Part shown: positions 24,797-33,390 of the stretch, piece after piece
How positions within the stretch are numbered: the first letter of the stretch is position 1
Layout: the number at the start of each line of letters is the position of its first letter
Source: Robiginitalea myxolifaciens
GTDB taxonomy: Bacteria; Bacteroidota; Bacteroidia; Flavobacteriales; Flavobacteriaceae
Reading direction: 5' to 3'
Assembly (NCBI RefSeq): GCF_900115205.1
Contig: NZ_FOYQ01000001.1
Coordinates: 1-64,000, forward strand
DNA length: 64,000 nucleotides
Position numbers and translations under genes: made by a program
Notes under the pieces: generated by a model
The model's database searches: none
Seen by the model: the letters and a program-made list of their open reading frames with translations, nothing else
What the model was told of the DNA's origin: nothing

Positions 24797-25339
24797 TTAA
24801 TTCTTACCTGCCTTGTTCAATTCTTCCGGCAAGTTCATTTTATTGGTCAGGGAACCAATTTTGGTCAGGTCAATGTCGCCGGTAAGGGTCAACAGTACCG
24901 TTTCAATCTGACGGTCGTCTACCTCAACGTCCATGTTCTTAATTCCGGTCACAAACATGAGCAATTCACTAACATGGTCGCTGTCTTTTCCTTCACGGAT
25001 ATAGAACTTCACGTTGGCATCTTTATCCTTCACGCGCATCAGCTCGCTCAAGGAGGAAGATTTCAGGTAACGGTCTACGGTAGCCTTCATATCAGCTGAA
25101 ATTGCCTTGTCTTCTGTTGCGAATACCTTAACCCCGGTGAGGCTTTGGGCAATTTCCATAAACTCCTTGGCTTCAGGATCATCTACATCCATATCCATCT
25201 TAACCAGGAGTTCGAACATGTTTTTGTTGACAATTACCGAGCTTACCTCATCCATATCCTCATATTTATCGAAGATAGATTGGGCACCGGCCAGCATAGG
25301 GGCCAGTAAAATGGCTGCAATAATAAAATACTTCTTCAT
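24797..25339 (-). CDS. DUF4252 domain-containing exported protein
   Basis: This 180-residue protein has a signal peptide (MKKYFIIAAILLAPMLAGAQ) without a lipobox, so it is probably periplasmic. The mature part matches DUF4252: EDMDEVSSVIVNKNMFELLVKM at the start, ELMRVKDKDANVKFYIREGKDSDHVSELLMFV in the middle. It lies 12 bases after the small membrane protein gene. The two DUF4252 genes in this operon are similar in plan but diverged. Confidence 0.87.
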   Translation of the reverse strand: MKKYFIIAAILLAPMLAGAQSIFDKYEDMDEVSSVIVNKNMFELLVKMDMDVDDPEAKEFMEIAQSLTGVKVFATEDKAISADMKATVDRYLKSSSLSELMRVKDKDANVKFYIREGKDSDHVSELLMFVTGIKNMDVEVDDRQIETVLLTLTGDIDLTKIGSLTNKMNLPEELNKAGKN

Positions 25340-25351
25340 GATTTTAAGTTT

Positions 25352-25768
25352 CTAATTTTTGTAAATCTTTTGTTTTGCTTCATCGAATTCTGCGATATAG
25401 GCAACCTTTTCAGTGCCTCTATCGAGGTTTTGCGCGATCATCCCCAGAGCTTTCCGGGTTTCATTATAGGCAAATTCGGCCTCGCGCTGCTCCCGGTATC
25501 TATTACCGAAATACAAACCGAACATCAGGACGCCTACTGCGGCAACGGATAACCACCGATAATCAAATCTTCTGGTTTTTAGCGGCACCTGCCCAGTAAA
25601 GCGTTCGTCTCTTGCTTCGGAAAAGTAGGCGAAGAGCGGGCGGTAAGCCTCCAGCTCGGGGGCTACCTGATCTCCAGAGAAATATTCCCGAAGCTGAGCT
25701 TCTTCAGCAACGGTAGTTTCCCCCTCCAAATACTTTCCCAATACTATTTTTACACTAGCCAATTCCAT
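25352..25768 (-). CDS. small single-span membrane protein, probable anti-sigma-type regulator
   Basis: This 138-residue protein has a soluble N-terminus (MELASVKIVLGKYLEGETTVAEEAQLREYF), one membrane helix (WLSVAAVGVLMFGLYFG, about 72-88) and an extracytoplasmic helical C-terminus. The N-terminus resembles the short helical start found in anti-sigma factors encoded after ECF sigmas in Bacteroidota. It overlaps the sigma gene by 14 bases, which implies coupled translation. I infer it holds the sigma factor at the membrane; no motif proves this. Confidence 0.7.
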   Translation of the reverse strand: MELASVKIVLGKYLEGETTVAEEAQLREYFSGDQVAPELEAYRPLFAYFSEARDERFTGQVPLKTRRFDYRWLSVAAVGVLMFGLYFGNRYREQREAEFAYNETRKALGMIAQNLDRGTEKVAYIAEFDEAKQKIYKN

Positions 25769-26264
25769 AGCGATGTTTTTCTAAAAGTTGTTCCCTGACA
25801 GCCTTGCGGGCCCTTGATAGTGCCACACGAACAGCTGTAGGTTTCATATCCAGCATCTTTTCAATTTCTTCGAACTCATAGGATTCTACATCCCGGAGCT
25901 GAAGGATCAGCCTTTGCTGTTCTGGCAATCCTTCTACGATCTTCCCCACCCAATCCAGGCTGTCTTTAACCTCTACTTGTTTTTGGAGGGAAGTCTGACC
26001 ATCTGTATAATTACTGTGTACCAGTTTCAGGTTCCCGGATTGTTTGGATTTCAATCGATCCAGGCAGAAATTTTTGGTCATGGTCATCGCAAACGCTTCC
26101 ACGTTGGCGTATCGTTCCATTTTCTTTTTCCCGGCCCACAGTTTCATCAGAATCTCCTGGGTGGCGTCCTCGGCCTCCTCTGAGGAAATCAGCAGTCGCT
26201 TCGCAAGCCGGTACAGCTTATCCTTAAAAGGATTCACGATCTGCATGAATTCATTCTGTGTCAT
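25755..26264 (-). CDS. ECF-type RNA polymerase sigma factor
   Basis: This 169-residue sigma factor has region 2 (EAEDATQEILMKLWAGKKKMERY, FAMTMTKNFCLDRLKS) and region 4 (LPEQQRLILQLRDVESYEFEEIEKMLDMKPTAVRVALSRARKAV). I start it at the ATG at 26264 (MTQNEFMQI); a GTG at 26291 would add 9 residues. It heads an operon with a membrane regulator and two DUF4252 proteins. The upstream GTAAC-16-CGTC element suggests that it may control its own promoter. Confidence 0.92.
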   Translation of the reverse strand: MTQNEFMQIVNPFKDKLYRLAKRLLISSEEAEDATQEILMKLWAGKKKMERYANVEAFAMTMTKNFCLDRLKSKQSGNLKLVHSNYTDGQTSLQKQVEVKDSLDWVGKIVEGLPEQQRLILQLRDVESYEFEEIEKMLDMKPTAVRVALSRARKAVREQLLEKHRYGIG

Positions 26265-26316
26265 TATCGGTTGATCGGTTGTTGTTATCACCTTATCGAG
26301 TGTCTTACAAAAGCAA

Positions 26317-26341
26317 GACGACGCAGGTCGAAATTTGTTAC
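26317..26341 (-). promoter_or_regulatory. candidate ECF-type promoter of the sigma operon
   Basis: On the minus strand GTAAC (26337-26341) is followed by a 16-base spacer and CGTC (26317-26320). This is the typical ECF layout of an AAC-type -35 box and a CGTC-type -10 box, so autoregulation by the encoded sigma is likely. Confidence 0.55.
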
Positions 26342-26466
26342 AAAAAATTTTATTTTAACTCGTAACCCCCTATTTTAGAGCTGGGTTTGGGTAGAAAAGG
26401 TAACCTAATTTATTGCAAACCAGTACAGATGGAACGATAATTGCTGTACACCCCAAAAAAAGAACT

Positions 26467-28005
26467 ATGAAAAAATTCCTGCTCCTATTCGTGGGCCTGG
26501 CACTCCTTGCCTGCAGCAAAGACGACGACAATCTCAATCCCGGGGGGCCGAATCCAGGCGGCCAAAACCTCGATACCCAGGATTTTATGTGGAAAGCTAT
26601 GAACCTCTGGTATTTCTGGCAGGGGGATGTAGCGAACCTCGCGGATGACCGGTTCTCCACTGATCAGGAGTATACCGAGTTCCTCGCTTCTGAAAGCGAT
26701 CCCGCACTTTTCTTTAACAACCGCCTGCGCTTTAGCGAAGACCGCTTTAGTTTCTTCAGTGAGGATTACCGGGACCTTACCCAGAGCCTGGCAGGAACCA
26801 CGCTTTCTACCGGACTAGAATTCGGGCTTACCTATGACGATGTAAACGGTAACGGACAGCTGGATGCCACTGATCCAGTCTATGGTATTGTACGTTATGT
26901 GCTTCCTAATGGGAGTGCCGCTAGTGCCGACATTGCTCGAGGAGACATCTTTATCGGGGTAGACGGCACCAATTTGAATGGCGGAAACTTCAGTGACCTG
27001 CTCTTTGGTGAAAATACCTCGCTTACGCTGAATATGGCAGATTTTGCCGGAGGGGAGCTTAACCCCAGTGGCAAGGAAGTCCCGCTCACGAAAGCGGTCC
27101 TTACAGAAAATCCGGTTTTCATTACGAAAACCTTTAACCTCAATGGTACTATTGTAGGTTACCTCATGTATAATGGCTTTACCAATGAGTTCGATGCCGA
27201 CCTGAACAATGCCTTCGGCGAGTTAGTTGGCGCCGGGGCCACTGAGTTAGTGCTGGACCTTCGTTACAACAGCGGTGGTTCTGTAAATAGTTCCCGCCTG
27301 TTGTCCAGTATGATTTACGGTACGTTTACCAACCAGCTGTACCTGCGCCAGCGCTGGAACGACAAGATTCAGGAAGCCTTTACCCGGGACGATCCTAATG
27401 CCCTTGACGATTTCTTCGCCAGTACCATTGGTGGTGGGACAGCGGTCAACACGCTTAATTTGAGCCGGGTTTACATCCTCACTTCGCGAAGCACCGCTTC
27501 TGCAAGTGAATTGGTTATTAATGGACTGGATCCGTATATCGACGTTATCCTGATCGGGCGTACTACTACAGGAAAGAATGAATTTTCGCTGACTATGGTC
27601 GACGATCCGGATCGATCAGGCGCTCCTTTTATTTATACCCAGTCCCGTGAGGCCAACATCAATCCAGACAATGAATGGGCCATTCAGCCCCTGGTAGGAC
27701 GTAATGAGAATTCTGTTGGATTCTCCGATTACACCGCTGGTTTTGCACCTGACATTGAGCAGGGGGAAACCCTTGGAAACTACGGAATCCTCGGAGATGA
27801 AAATGAACCGCTTTTGGCACTTGCCCTTCAGGAAATCTCGGGAATGAGCGGGCGCACCAGTACTGCGCGACAAGCCAACGCCCGGGAGGTAGTACCTTTT
27901 ACCCATAGCGGTATGTTTACCCCTACCCGGGACAATATGTACCTGGACAAGAATATTACCCTGCCTTCCCTGGAAGTGGGTACAATAACGATCGGGGATC
28001 AGTAA
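26467..28005 (+). CDS. S41 family peptidase lipoprotein
   Basis: I use the ATG at 26467 because it starts a lipoprotein leader (MKKFLLLFVGLALLACSKDDDN, Cys16). The DDD after the Cys resembles a Bacteroidota surface-export signal. The 512-residue protease has an N-terminal helical domain (MNLWYFWQGDVANL), a PDZ-like part (about 110-170), and the S41 catalytic core: VLDLRYNSGGSVNSSRL, Ser345 in STASASEL and Lys370 in TTTGKNEF. The 25-residue Ser-Lys distance equals that of E. coli Prc (452/477). Its targets are unknown. Confidence 0.93.
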   Translation: MKKFLLLFVGLALLACSKDDDNLNPGGPNPGGQNLDTQDFMWKAMNLWYFWQGDVANLADDRFSTDQEYTEFLASESDPALFFNNRLRFSEDRFSFFSEDYRDLTQSLAGTTLSTGLEFGLTYDDVNGNGQLDATDPVYGIVRYVLPNGSAASADIARGDIFIGVDGTNLNGGNFSDLLFGENTSLTLNMADFAGGELNPSGKEVPLTKAVLTENPVFITKTFNLNGTIVGYLMYNGFTNEFDADLNNAFGELVGAGATELVLDLRYNSGGSVNSSRLLSSMIYGTFTNQLYLRQRWNDKIQEAFTRDDPNALDDFFASTIGGGTAVNTLNLSRVYILTSRSTASASELVINGLDPYIDVILIGRTTTGKNEFSLTMVDDPDRSGAPFIYTQSREANINPDNEWAIQPLVGRNENSVGFSDYTAGFAPDIEQGETLGNYGILGDENEPLLALALQEISGMSGRTSTARQANAREVVPFTHSGMFTPTRDNMYLDKNITLPSLEVGTITIGDQ

Positions 28006-28022
28006 TCTCCAGATAACACTGC

Positions 28023-28054
28023 AAAAAGGGTTGGCTTTTCGGCCAACCCTTTTT
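28023..28054. terminator. bidirectional terminator
   Basis: A 13-bp stem (28023-28035 and 28042-28054, loop TTTTCG) with T8 on the plus strand and A5 on the left gives termination in both directions. It separates the S41 gene from the convergent TonB receptor gene. Confidence 0.8.
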
Positions 28055-28075
28055 TTTATGGATCAAAGTTATCCG

Positions 28076-29956
28076 CTATAATCTAAGCGTTCCTCCGAGC
28101 AGGAAATTACGCCCGGGAGTTTGAAAACCGATCACCTCGGTAAATTCGGTATTGAAGATGTTGGACACTAGAAAGAATCCCCGGAGCTTCCCGTTAAACC
28201 AGGAATACGATATCCGCATATCCCAAAGGGAGAAAGGATCGAGTCGCTGATTTGTTCCCTGGGTAAAGTTGGTATCCGTTCGGGATCCAACGTGTTGAAA
28301 ATTCAACGCGGTTTGCAATCTGTCTCCCGGGGCATATTGCAGACCGGAAGAAAAGGTATGTCCAGGCACCCTAATTTGTGACAAGGTTGTAGGGTCCGTA
28401 AAGGTATATTGCGCATCCCATTTCCAGTCGGGCGACAGATTTCCGGATGCCGTAACTTCTACCCCCTGCGCTGTACCTGTTCCATCTGCATTGAAATACT
28501 GGAAATTAGCATTGTCGAACAGGACCTGCTGCCTTTCCTCCCGGTTAAAGTATAGTACGCCGAATTCCCAGGAACCCCGGTTCCAAACAGTTCCTGCTTC
28601 GATGCTGCGATTGGCTTCAGGTTCCAGATCGGGATTCGCCCCAAAAGGTCCAAAGAGCTGGCTCAGGGAAGGTGTTATATAAGCGGTAGCCCAGCTTGCC
28701 AATACCTTTACGTTACCTTCGGGAACGGGAATATTATAGGAGGGATTAATCTGGTAAACAGCCTGGGATCCGTATTCAGAATGCACGTTTAAGCGAACCC
28801 CGGTATTCAGGTTGAACGAGCCCGGGCTCCATACCAGATTCAAATGGGGGTCTATTATCAGGAAGGATTCAGCGGCTTCAAATTCGGCCTGATCGGCAAC
28901 TACCTGGAGCCCGACCAGGGATTTCAGATCGGCACCCCAGGATCGTTTATACAGTAGCTCTCCATTAAGGGTACGCCCCTTGAATTCACCTGGAAAACTA
29001 CTTCGGTTTTCCGACTCATAATTGCTGAGCCCCATGCGTAACTCCCAGGTATCTGCCCCGCTCTGATGGGTACCAGTGAGTGTAAGGCGCTCCTGGGTGG
29101 TCCAATATTCAAACACGGCATCGGCGGCTGCAAAGGAATCGTCGTAAGCAGCGTTAAACTGGCTTCGGTTGGCCAGGAGTTGGATACGGGTTTTATCGGT
29201 AGGCTGCCATCCCAACCCGAGGTTTAATGCAAAGCTGCCGAAAGCATCTTTTTCATTGGTTTCGGTTTCCAGAGATGACAAACCATTGTCCAGGCTATAA
29301 GTAAGACCGGCCTGATAGGTCAATTCTTGTTGGGTTCCACTCAGGCGAATGGCCGAACCAAATTGCCCCCAAACCGGAAAGGAATCCTCTGAACTGCCTA
29401 ATGTTCCCACACGCTGCGAAATTTCGACAGCCAAAGGTTTTCCTGCTGCCTTACGAGTTGTGATTGAAATAACCGCAGTTGCCGCCTGAGCTCCGTAAAG
29501 CGTACTTGAGGCGCCTTTTAAAATTTCGATGGATTCAATATCCGAAGCTGCCAGTAACCGCAAGTCGTACTCAAGGGAGATCGAAGAGGGATCTGAGACC
29601 CTGACCCCATCGATCAGGATCAAAACCTGCCTGCCCCGCCCACCTCGGGCAAAAACCCCCAGGACTTCCCCTGGCCGGCTCCGGCTTCCATTGATTTCGA
29701 GACCCGGCTGGCGATTGAGTATCTCAGCTACACTCAGGCCCGAATAGCTTTCAATATCGGCGCGATCGAGCCGAATTACGGTTTTCCCCGATTGCTCCCG
29801 GGGAATGGGAAATCGCGTGTCACTTACTACAACTTCGTCGAGTCGCTGGATTCGGACACTGTCTTGATTTGGCTCCTGGGAGCCTTGTTGGGCGGATGCA
29901 CCTCCACCCCAACAGCAGGTCATAAGGACTGCTGTCCATACATAAGAAATTTTCAT
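28076..29956 (-). CDS. btuB: TonB-dependent cobalamin receptor (BtuB type)
   Basis: This 626-residue outer-membrane receptor has a signal peptide, a TonB box (DEVVVSD near 39-45), a plug domain (ADIESYSGLSVAEILNRQPG..., LILIDGVRVSD, IEILKGASSTLYGAQA) and a 22-strand barrel ending with the C-terminal aromatic-type residue pattern GRNFLLGGTLRL. Length is near E. coli BtuB (614). The 200-base cobalamin riboswitch directly upstream, and divergent ABC transporter genes, identify the substrate as vitamin B12 or a corrinoid. Confidence 0.92.
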   Translation of the reverse strand: MKISYVWTAVLMTCCWGGGASAQQGSQEPNQDSVRIQRLDEVVVSDTRFPIPREQSGKTVIRLDRADIESYSGLSVAEILNRQPGLEINGSRSRPGEVLGVFARGGRGRQVLILIDGVRVSDPSSISLEYDLRLLAASDIESIEILKGASSTLYGAQAATAVISITTRKAAGKPLAVEISQRVGTLGSSEDSFPVWGQFGSAIRLSGTQQELTYQAGLTYSLDNGLSSLETETNEKDAFGSFALNLGLGWQPTDKTRIQLLANRSQFNAAYDDSFAAADAVFEYWTTQERLTLTGTHQSGADTWELRMGLSNYESENRSSFPGEFKGRTLNGELLYKRSWGADLKSLVGLQVVADQAEFEAAESFLIIDPHLNLVWSPGSFNLNTGVRLNVHSEYGSQAVYQINPSYNIPVPEGNVKVLASWATAYITPSLSQLFGPFGANPDLEPEANRSIEAGTVWNRGSWEFGVLYFNREERQQVLFDNANFQYFNADGTGTAQGVEVTASGNLSPDWKWDAQYTFTDPTTLSQIRVPGHTFSSGLQYAPGDRLQTALNFQHVGSRTDTNFTQGTNQRLDPFSLWDMRISYSWFNGKLRGFFLVSNIFNTEFTEVIGFQTPGRNFLLGGTLRL

Positions 29957-29977
29957 GTTTGCGCATGTTGCACGGGA

Positions 29978-29997
29978 GCGGTACCCTAGGGTTCCGC
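29978..29997 (-). promoter_or_regulatory. palindromic hairpin between riboswitch and btuB start
   Basis: An almost perfect inverted repeat, GCGG T ACCC TA GGGT T CCGC on the plus strand, lies 21 bases upstream of the btuB ATG and 43 bases after the riboswitch. It could form part of the expression platform that hides the translation start region. There is no T-run, so it does not look like a terminator. Role inferred. Confidence 0.35.
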
Positions 29998-30039
29998 AGT
30001 CGTCAAACTTTTATCCCGAAAGTTTATACTTCGTATTTT

Positions 30040-30239
30040 GAAACAGGCAGGTCTCCTGACTTGCGTCCTCTGGCTTGCCTTCCCATCTCCTGCGAGACAG
30101 TGGTATGTAGTGCGTCAGAGGCATTTCCTTTCCTCAATCGAAAAGGAAACTGAGCTTACAGTTGCGGGAACAGTTCCGGATTTGCACCGGATTCCCTTTT
30201 CATTCCAGAACCTAAAAAGTGTCCTGGAAACCTGATTTC
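30040..30239 (-). promoter_or_regulatory. cobalamin (adenosylcobalamin-type) riboswitch
   Basis: On the minus strand the conserved elements appear in order: GGGAATCCGGTGCAAATCCGG, then CTGTTCCCGCAACTGTAAGC, and the B12 box GTCAGGAGACCTGCCTG. The closing P1 stem pairs GAAATCAGG (30231-30239) with CCTGTTTC (30040-30047), with one bulged base. It controls btuB downstream. When corrinoid is bound, translation or transcription of btuB should fall. It is about 200 nt, normal for the class. Confidence 0.95.
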
Positions 30240-30269
30240 GGGACCAAGGTAGTCATTTAGGCGGGATTT

Positions 30270-30299
30270 TTGACTGCCCGCCCTTTTACGCTAATTTTG
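30270..30299 (+). promoter_or_regulatory. promoter of the btuF-btuC-btuD operon
   Basis: TTG (30270-30272), a 19-base spacer and a perfect TAATTTTG -7 box (30292-30299) form the complete Bacteroidota promoter. Transcription would start near 30305, 10 bases before the ATG at 30315, which rules out the ATG at 30270 as the start. Confidence 0.7.
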
Positions 30300-30314
30300 A
30301 CACAAAGAATTTCC

Positions 30315-31514
30315 ATGCAGGTACTCCATCGCTGCCTTTTACTCTTACTACTCCTATCCCTGGCCGGAAGTTGCCGTGAAGGGCAATCGGGAACTACCTC
30401 CGAGAAGGCCACCACAACCGCTGCAGACACCCTGGCTCCAAGCTATGCTACAGGATTTACTGCAATAACCAATACGCAGGGGTACACGGAATTAATTATC
30501 AATGAACCCTGGCCGGGTGCCGACCGGAGTTTTCGATATGCCCTGGTACCCGATTCCTTACAGACCGAGACTTATTTAGCAGCTATCGCCGGACTCAGAG
30601 CAGAAGATGAATCCCTGAAATTTGATGGGATCGTAGGAGTTCCGATTACTTCAATGGTACTGACCTCCACAACACATATCCCTGCCCTGGAGGCCCTCGG
30701 AACGGCAGATGCCCTTGTTGGATTCCCGGGGCTAGATTACATTTCTTCGACTCAGACGCGGGAACGAATTTCCAAAGGGCTGGTAACCGAATTGGGTGCC
30801 AATGAGCAACTCAATACCGAATTAGTGCTGCAATTACAACCCGAAGCCCTCATAGGCTTCGCAGTGAGCGAGGCCCCTAAGTCCTATGAGTTAATTGAAA
30901 ACTCAGGCATACCTGTACTGTATAACGGGGATTGGAACGAAGCTACCCCCTTGGCTAAAGCCGAATGGATCAAATTCTTTGGGTTACTGCTCGATCGGCA
31001 AGAGGAAGCCAATGCGCACTTCGCAGCCATAGAAGAAGAATACCTCCGCGTCCGATCCCTGGCCCGGCAAGCAGCCGGGAAACCAACCGTTCTGAGTGGG
31101 GCGCTCTATCGCGATGTCTGGTACCTGCCTGGTGGTAAAAGCTGGGCTGCACAATTTGTTGCAGATGCACAGGGCCAGTATCTCTGGGCGAATACCCCAC
31201 AAAGTGGGAGTTTAAGCCTAAGTCTTGAAGTAATCCTGGAACAGGGCGAATCGGCGGAATTCTGGATTGCCCCCTCTCAGTTTACCTCCTATTCTGAAAT
31301 GTTGGAAGCCAATCCCCACTACGATAAAATCAAGGCCTTCCAGTTACGACAAGTCTACGGTTATGCCGACTCCCGCGGACCTACAGGTGGCTTGCTCTAT
31401 TTTGAGCTCGGTCCCAACCGTCCCGACCTGATTCTTAAGGACCTGGTTTTTCACCTGCATCCCGGACTCCTCACAGACTATGAACCGGTTTTCTTTAAAC
31501 CGTTAAAACCATAA
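30315..31514 (+). CDS. btuF: corrinoid ABC transporter substrate-binding lipoprotein (BtuF type)
   Basis: This 399-residue protein has a lipoprotein leader (LLLLLLLSLAGSC, Cys20) and a cluster A/class III binding-protein fold joined by one long helix. Family features are VPITSMVLTSTTHIPALEALGTADALVGFP near the N-lobe and VLSGALYRDVWYLPGG in the C-lobe. The substrate is inferred from the divergent cobalamin riboswitch and btuB. The same fold also binds ferric siderophores and haem, so context decides. The ATG at 30315 is preferred over the upstream ATG because of the promoter. btuC follows after 2 bases. Confidence 0.88.
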   Translation: MQVLHRCLLLLLLLSLAGSCREGQSGTTSEKATTTAADTLAPSYATGFTAITNTQGYTELIINEPWPGADRSFRYALVPDSLQTETYLAAIAGLRAEDESLKFDGIVGVPITSMVLTSTTHIPALEALGTADALVGFPGLDYISSTQTRERISKGLVTELGANEQLNTELVLQLQPEALIGFAVSEAPKSYELIENSGIPVLYNGDWNEATPLAKAEWIKFFGLLLDRQEEANAHFAAIEEEYLRVRSLARQAAGKPTVLSGALYRDVWYLPGGKSWAAQFVADAQGQYLWANTPQSGSLSLSLEVILEQGESAEFWIAPSQFTSYSEMLEANPHYDKIKAFQLRQVYGYADSRGPTGGLLYFELGPNRPDLILKDLVFHLHPGLLTDYEPVFFKPLKP

Positions 31515-31516
31515 AA

Positions 31517-32539
31517 GTGCATCGGAATACCTGGCGATATACGTTGCTTTTTCTGCTGCTTCTGGGGAGCTTTCTGCTCAATTTGGGCCTGGGATCGGCA
31601 AAAATCCCCCTTAGCGAAACAATCGCCATCCTTACCGGAGGGACTCCGGAGGTTGCCTCCTGGGAATACATAATCACCGAATACCGGCTGCCAAAAGCAT
31701 TGACGGCCATACTCACGGGTGGTGGCCTGGCATTGAGCGGATTGTTGATGCAGACCTTTTTCAGGAATCCCCTGGCAGGTCCTTTCGTATTGGGGATTAG
31801 TTCGGGAGCGTCCCTGGGTGCAGCCCTGTTGATATTCGGCAGTGGGTTTCTCCTTCCGGCAAGCCTGGCTTTTGCACCGACCAATGCCGCCCTTGCCATT
31901 GCGAGCTCTTTGGGCAGTCTCGCAGTACTACTTCTGGTACTCAGCGTCAGTTATAGGGTAAAGGATGCCATGGCCCTCCTTATCATCGGGCTAATGTTCG
32001 GAAGTATTACCGCGGCAGTTGTAACGGTACTTTCCTCACTCAGTCAGGCAGAGGCCCTACAGCAATATATTTTCTGGTCCTATGGGAGCATTGGAAACCT
32101 GGGATGGAATAACCTCGGGATCCTCGGCTTGCTCTTTCTCCTCGGGGTAGGCCTGGCAGTGAGTTGTCTAAAAGGACTGAATGCCTTATTGCTGGGGCCT
32201 GAATACGCTGGAAGTCTGGGGATTAATATGTCCCGGTTACGCTTACAAATAATCCTGGCTACCGGTATTCTCGCAGGTGGAATTACGGCTTTTGCTGGTC
32301 CAATTGCCTTTGTAGGTCTCGCCGTGCCGCACCTCACCCGCCTGGCATTTAAGAGTTCCGATCACCGGGTTTTGCTTCCCGGGGTACTCCTGACAGGAGC
32401 TATCATGATGCTGTGTTGCGATACCGTTGCACAATTACCCCGAACGGCTTATGTGCTCCCAATCAATGCCATAACCTCAGTCCTCGGGGCTCCAGTTGTC
32501 ATCTGGCTACTCTTGCGCCGTAAGACAATGATGTTTTAA
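31517..32539 (+). CDS. btuC: corrinoid ABC transporter permease (BtuC/FecCD family)
   Basis: This 340-residue permease has about nine to ten membrane helices and family signatures: RLPKALTAILTGGGLALSGLLMQTFFRNPLAGPFVLGISSGASLGA at the N-terminal side and FAGPIAFVGLAVPHLTRL near 250-270, the region that contacts the ATPase. The start codon is GTG, 2 bases after the btuF stop. It forms the inner-membrane channel for substrate passed by BtuF. Confidence 0.92.
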   Translation: MHRNTWRYTLLFLLLLGSFLLNLGLGSAKIPLSETIAILTGGTPEVASWEYIITEYRLPKALTAILTGGGLALSGLLMQTFFRNPLAGPFVLGISSGASLGAALLIFGSGFLLPASLAFAPTNAALAIASSLGSLAVLLLVLSVSYRVKDAMALLIIGLMFGSITAAVVTVLSSLSQAEALQQYIFWSYGSIGNLGWNNLGILGLLFLLGVGLAVSCLKGLNALLLGPEYAGSLGINMSRLRLQIILATGILAGGITAFAGPIAFVGLAVPHLTRLAFKSSDHRVLLPGVLLTGAIMMLCCDTVAQLPRTAYVLPINAITSVLGAPVVIWLLLRRKTMMF

Positions 32540-32637
32540 TTTCATCTCGAACGAATCTGAACCGACAATCCCTGAATTCAAAAGACCAAATACCAGCTCC
32601 TCATCCACAGGACAACATCCTCCTGAATGCAACGAAA

Positions 32638-33387
32638 TTGCGCATCGGTTATTCGAAACCTGAACTGGAACTCGGTCCTCGGCAAGGGCTGGATTTTGAA
32701 TTGCAGTCGGGCAGTCTAACCGCGATTATCGGCATCAATGGCGTTGGTAAATCTACCTTACTCCGGACCCTGGCCGGGCTTCAACCCGCTCTGGGTGGCG
32801 TTGTAAAAATACTGGGAAATGAATCTGATACGTTAAGCGCAAGACAACAGGCCAGGCAGCTGAGCGTGGTACTCACCAATCCTCCTGCTTCACGGAATCT
32901 CAGTGTCCGGGATCTCATTGCCCTCGGCAGGCACCCTTATACGAATTGGTTGGGGCAATTGAGCGCTTTGGATGAGCAATGCATTGCCGATGCCCTTAAG
33001 CTTACAGCTTTGGAGTCACTTGCCCAACATCCTTGCCATTCGCTGAGCGATGGACAGCTCCAACGGGTTCTCATAGCCCGTGCCCTGGCACAACAAACCC
33101 CGTTGGTCCTCCTGGATGAACCGACTTCTCATCTGGACCTCCACCACAAGGTGCGCATTTTGAAGTTACTTCGCGACATTAGCCGGCAACCGGGCAAAGC
33201 AGTGGTTTTTACTACACATGAGATCGACCTTGCGCTGCAACTATGTACGCATATGCTGGTGCTTTTTCCTGACAATTATGCTTTCGGCACCCCGCAAGAG
33301 TTGATAAAAAGCAAGGTGCTGGAATCCCTTTTCCCCTCAGATTCTGTTACCTTTGATACCGTGCTGCAACGCTTTAATATCTCCTAA
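32638..33387 (+). CDS. btuD: corrinoid ABC transporter ATP-binding protein (BtuD type)
   Basis: The ATPase has Walker A GINGVGKST, Q-loop, signature LSDGQLQRV (a variant of LSGGQ), Walker B LVLLDEPTSHLD and switch TTHEID. From the TTG at 32638 it is 249 residues, but the reading frame stays open upstream to the stop at 32521 and codes NILLNATKLRIGY just before, which looks like the first beta strand. No ATG, GTG or TTG exists upstream; ATT at 32539 or CTG codons are the options. The true start is uncertain. It completes btuFCD. Confidence 0.88.
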   Translation: MRIGYSKPELELGPRQGLDFELQSGSLTAIIGINGVGKSTLLRTLAGLQPALGGVVKILGNESDTLSARQQARQLSVVLTNPPASRNLSVRDLIALGRHPYTNWLGQLSALDEQCIADALKLTALESLAQHPCHSLSDGQLQRVLIARALAQQTPLVLLDEPTSHLDLHHKVRILKLLRDISRQPGKAVVFTTHEIDLALQLCTHMLVLFPDNYAFGTPQELIKSKVLESLFPSDSVTFDTVLQRFNIS

Positions 33388-33390
33388 TTG

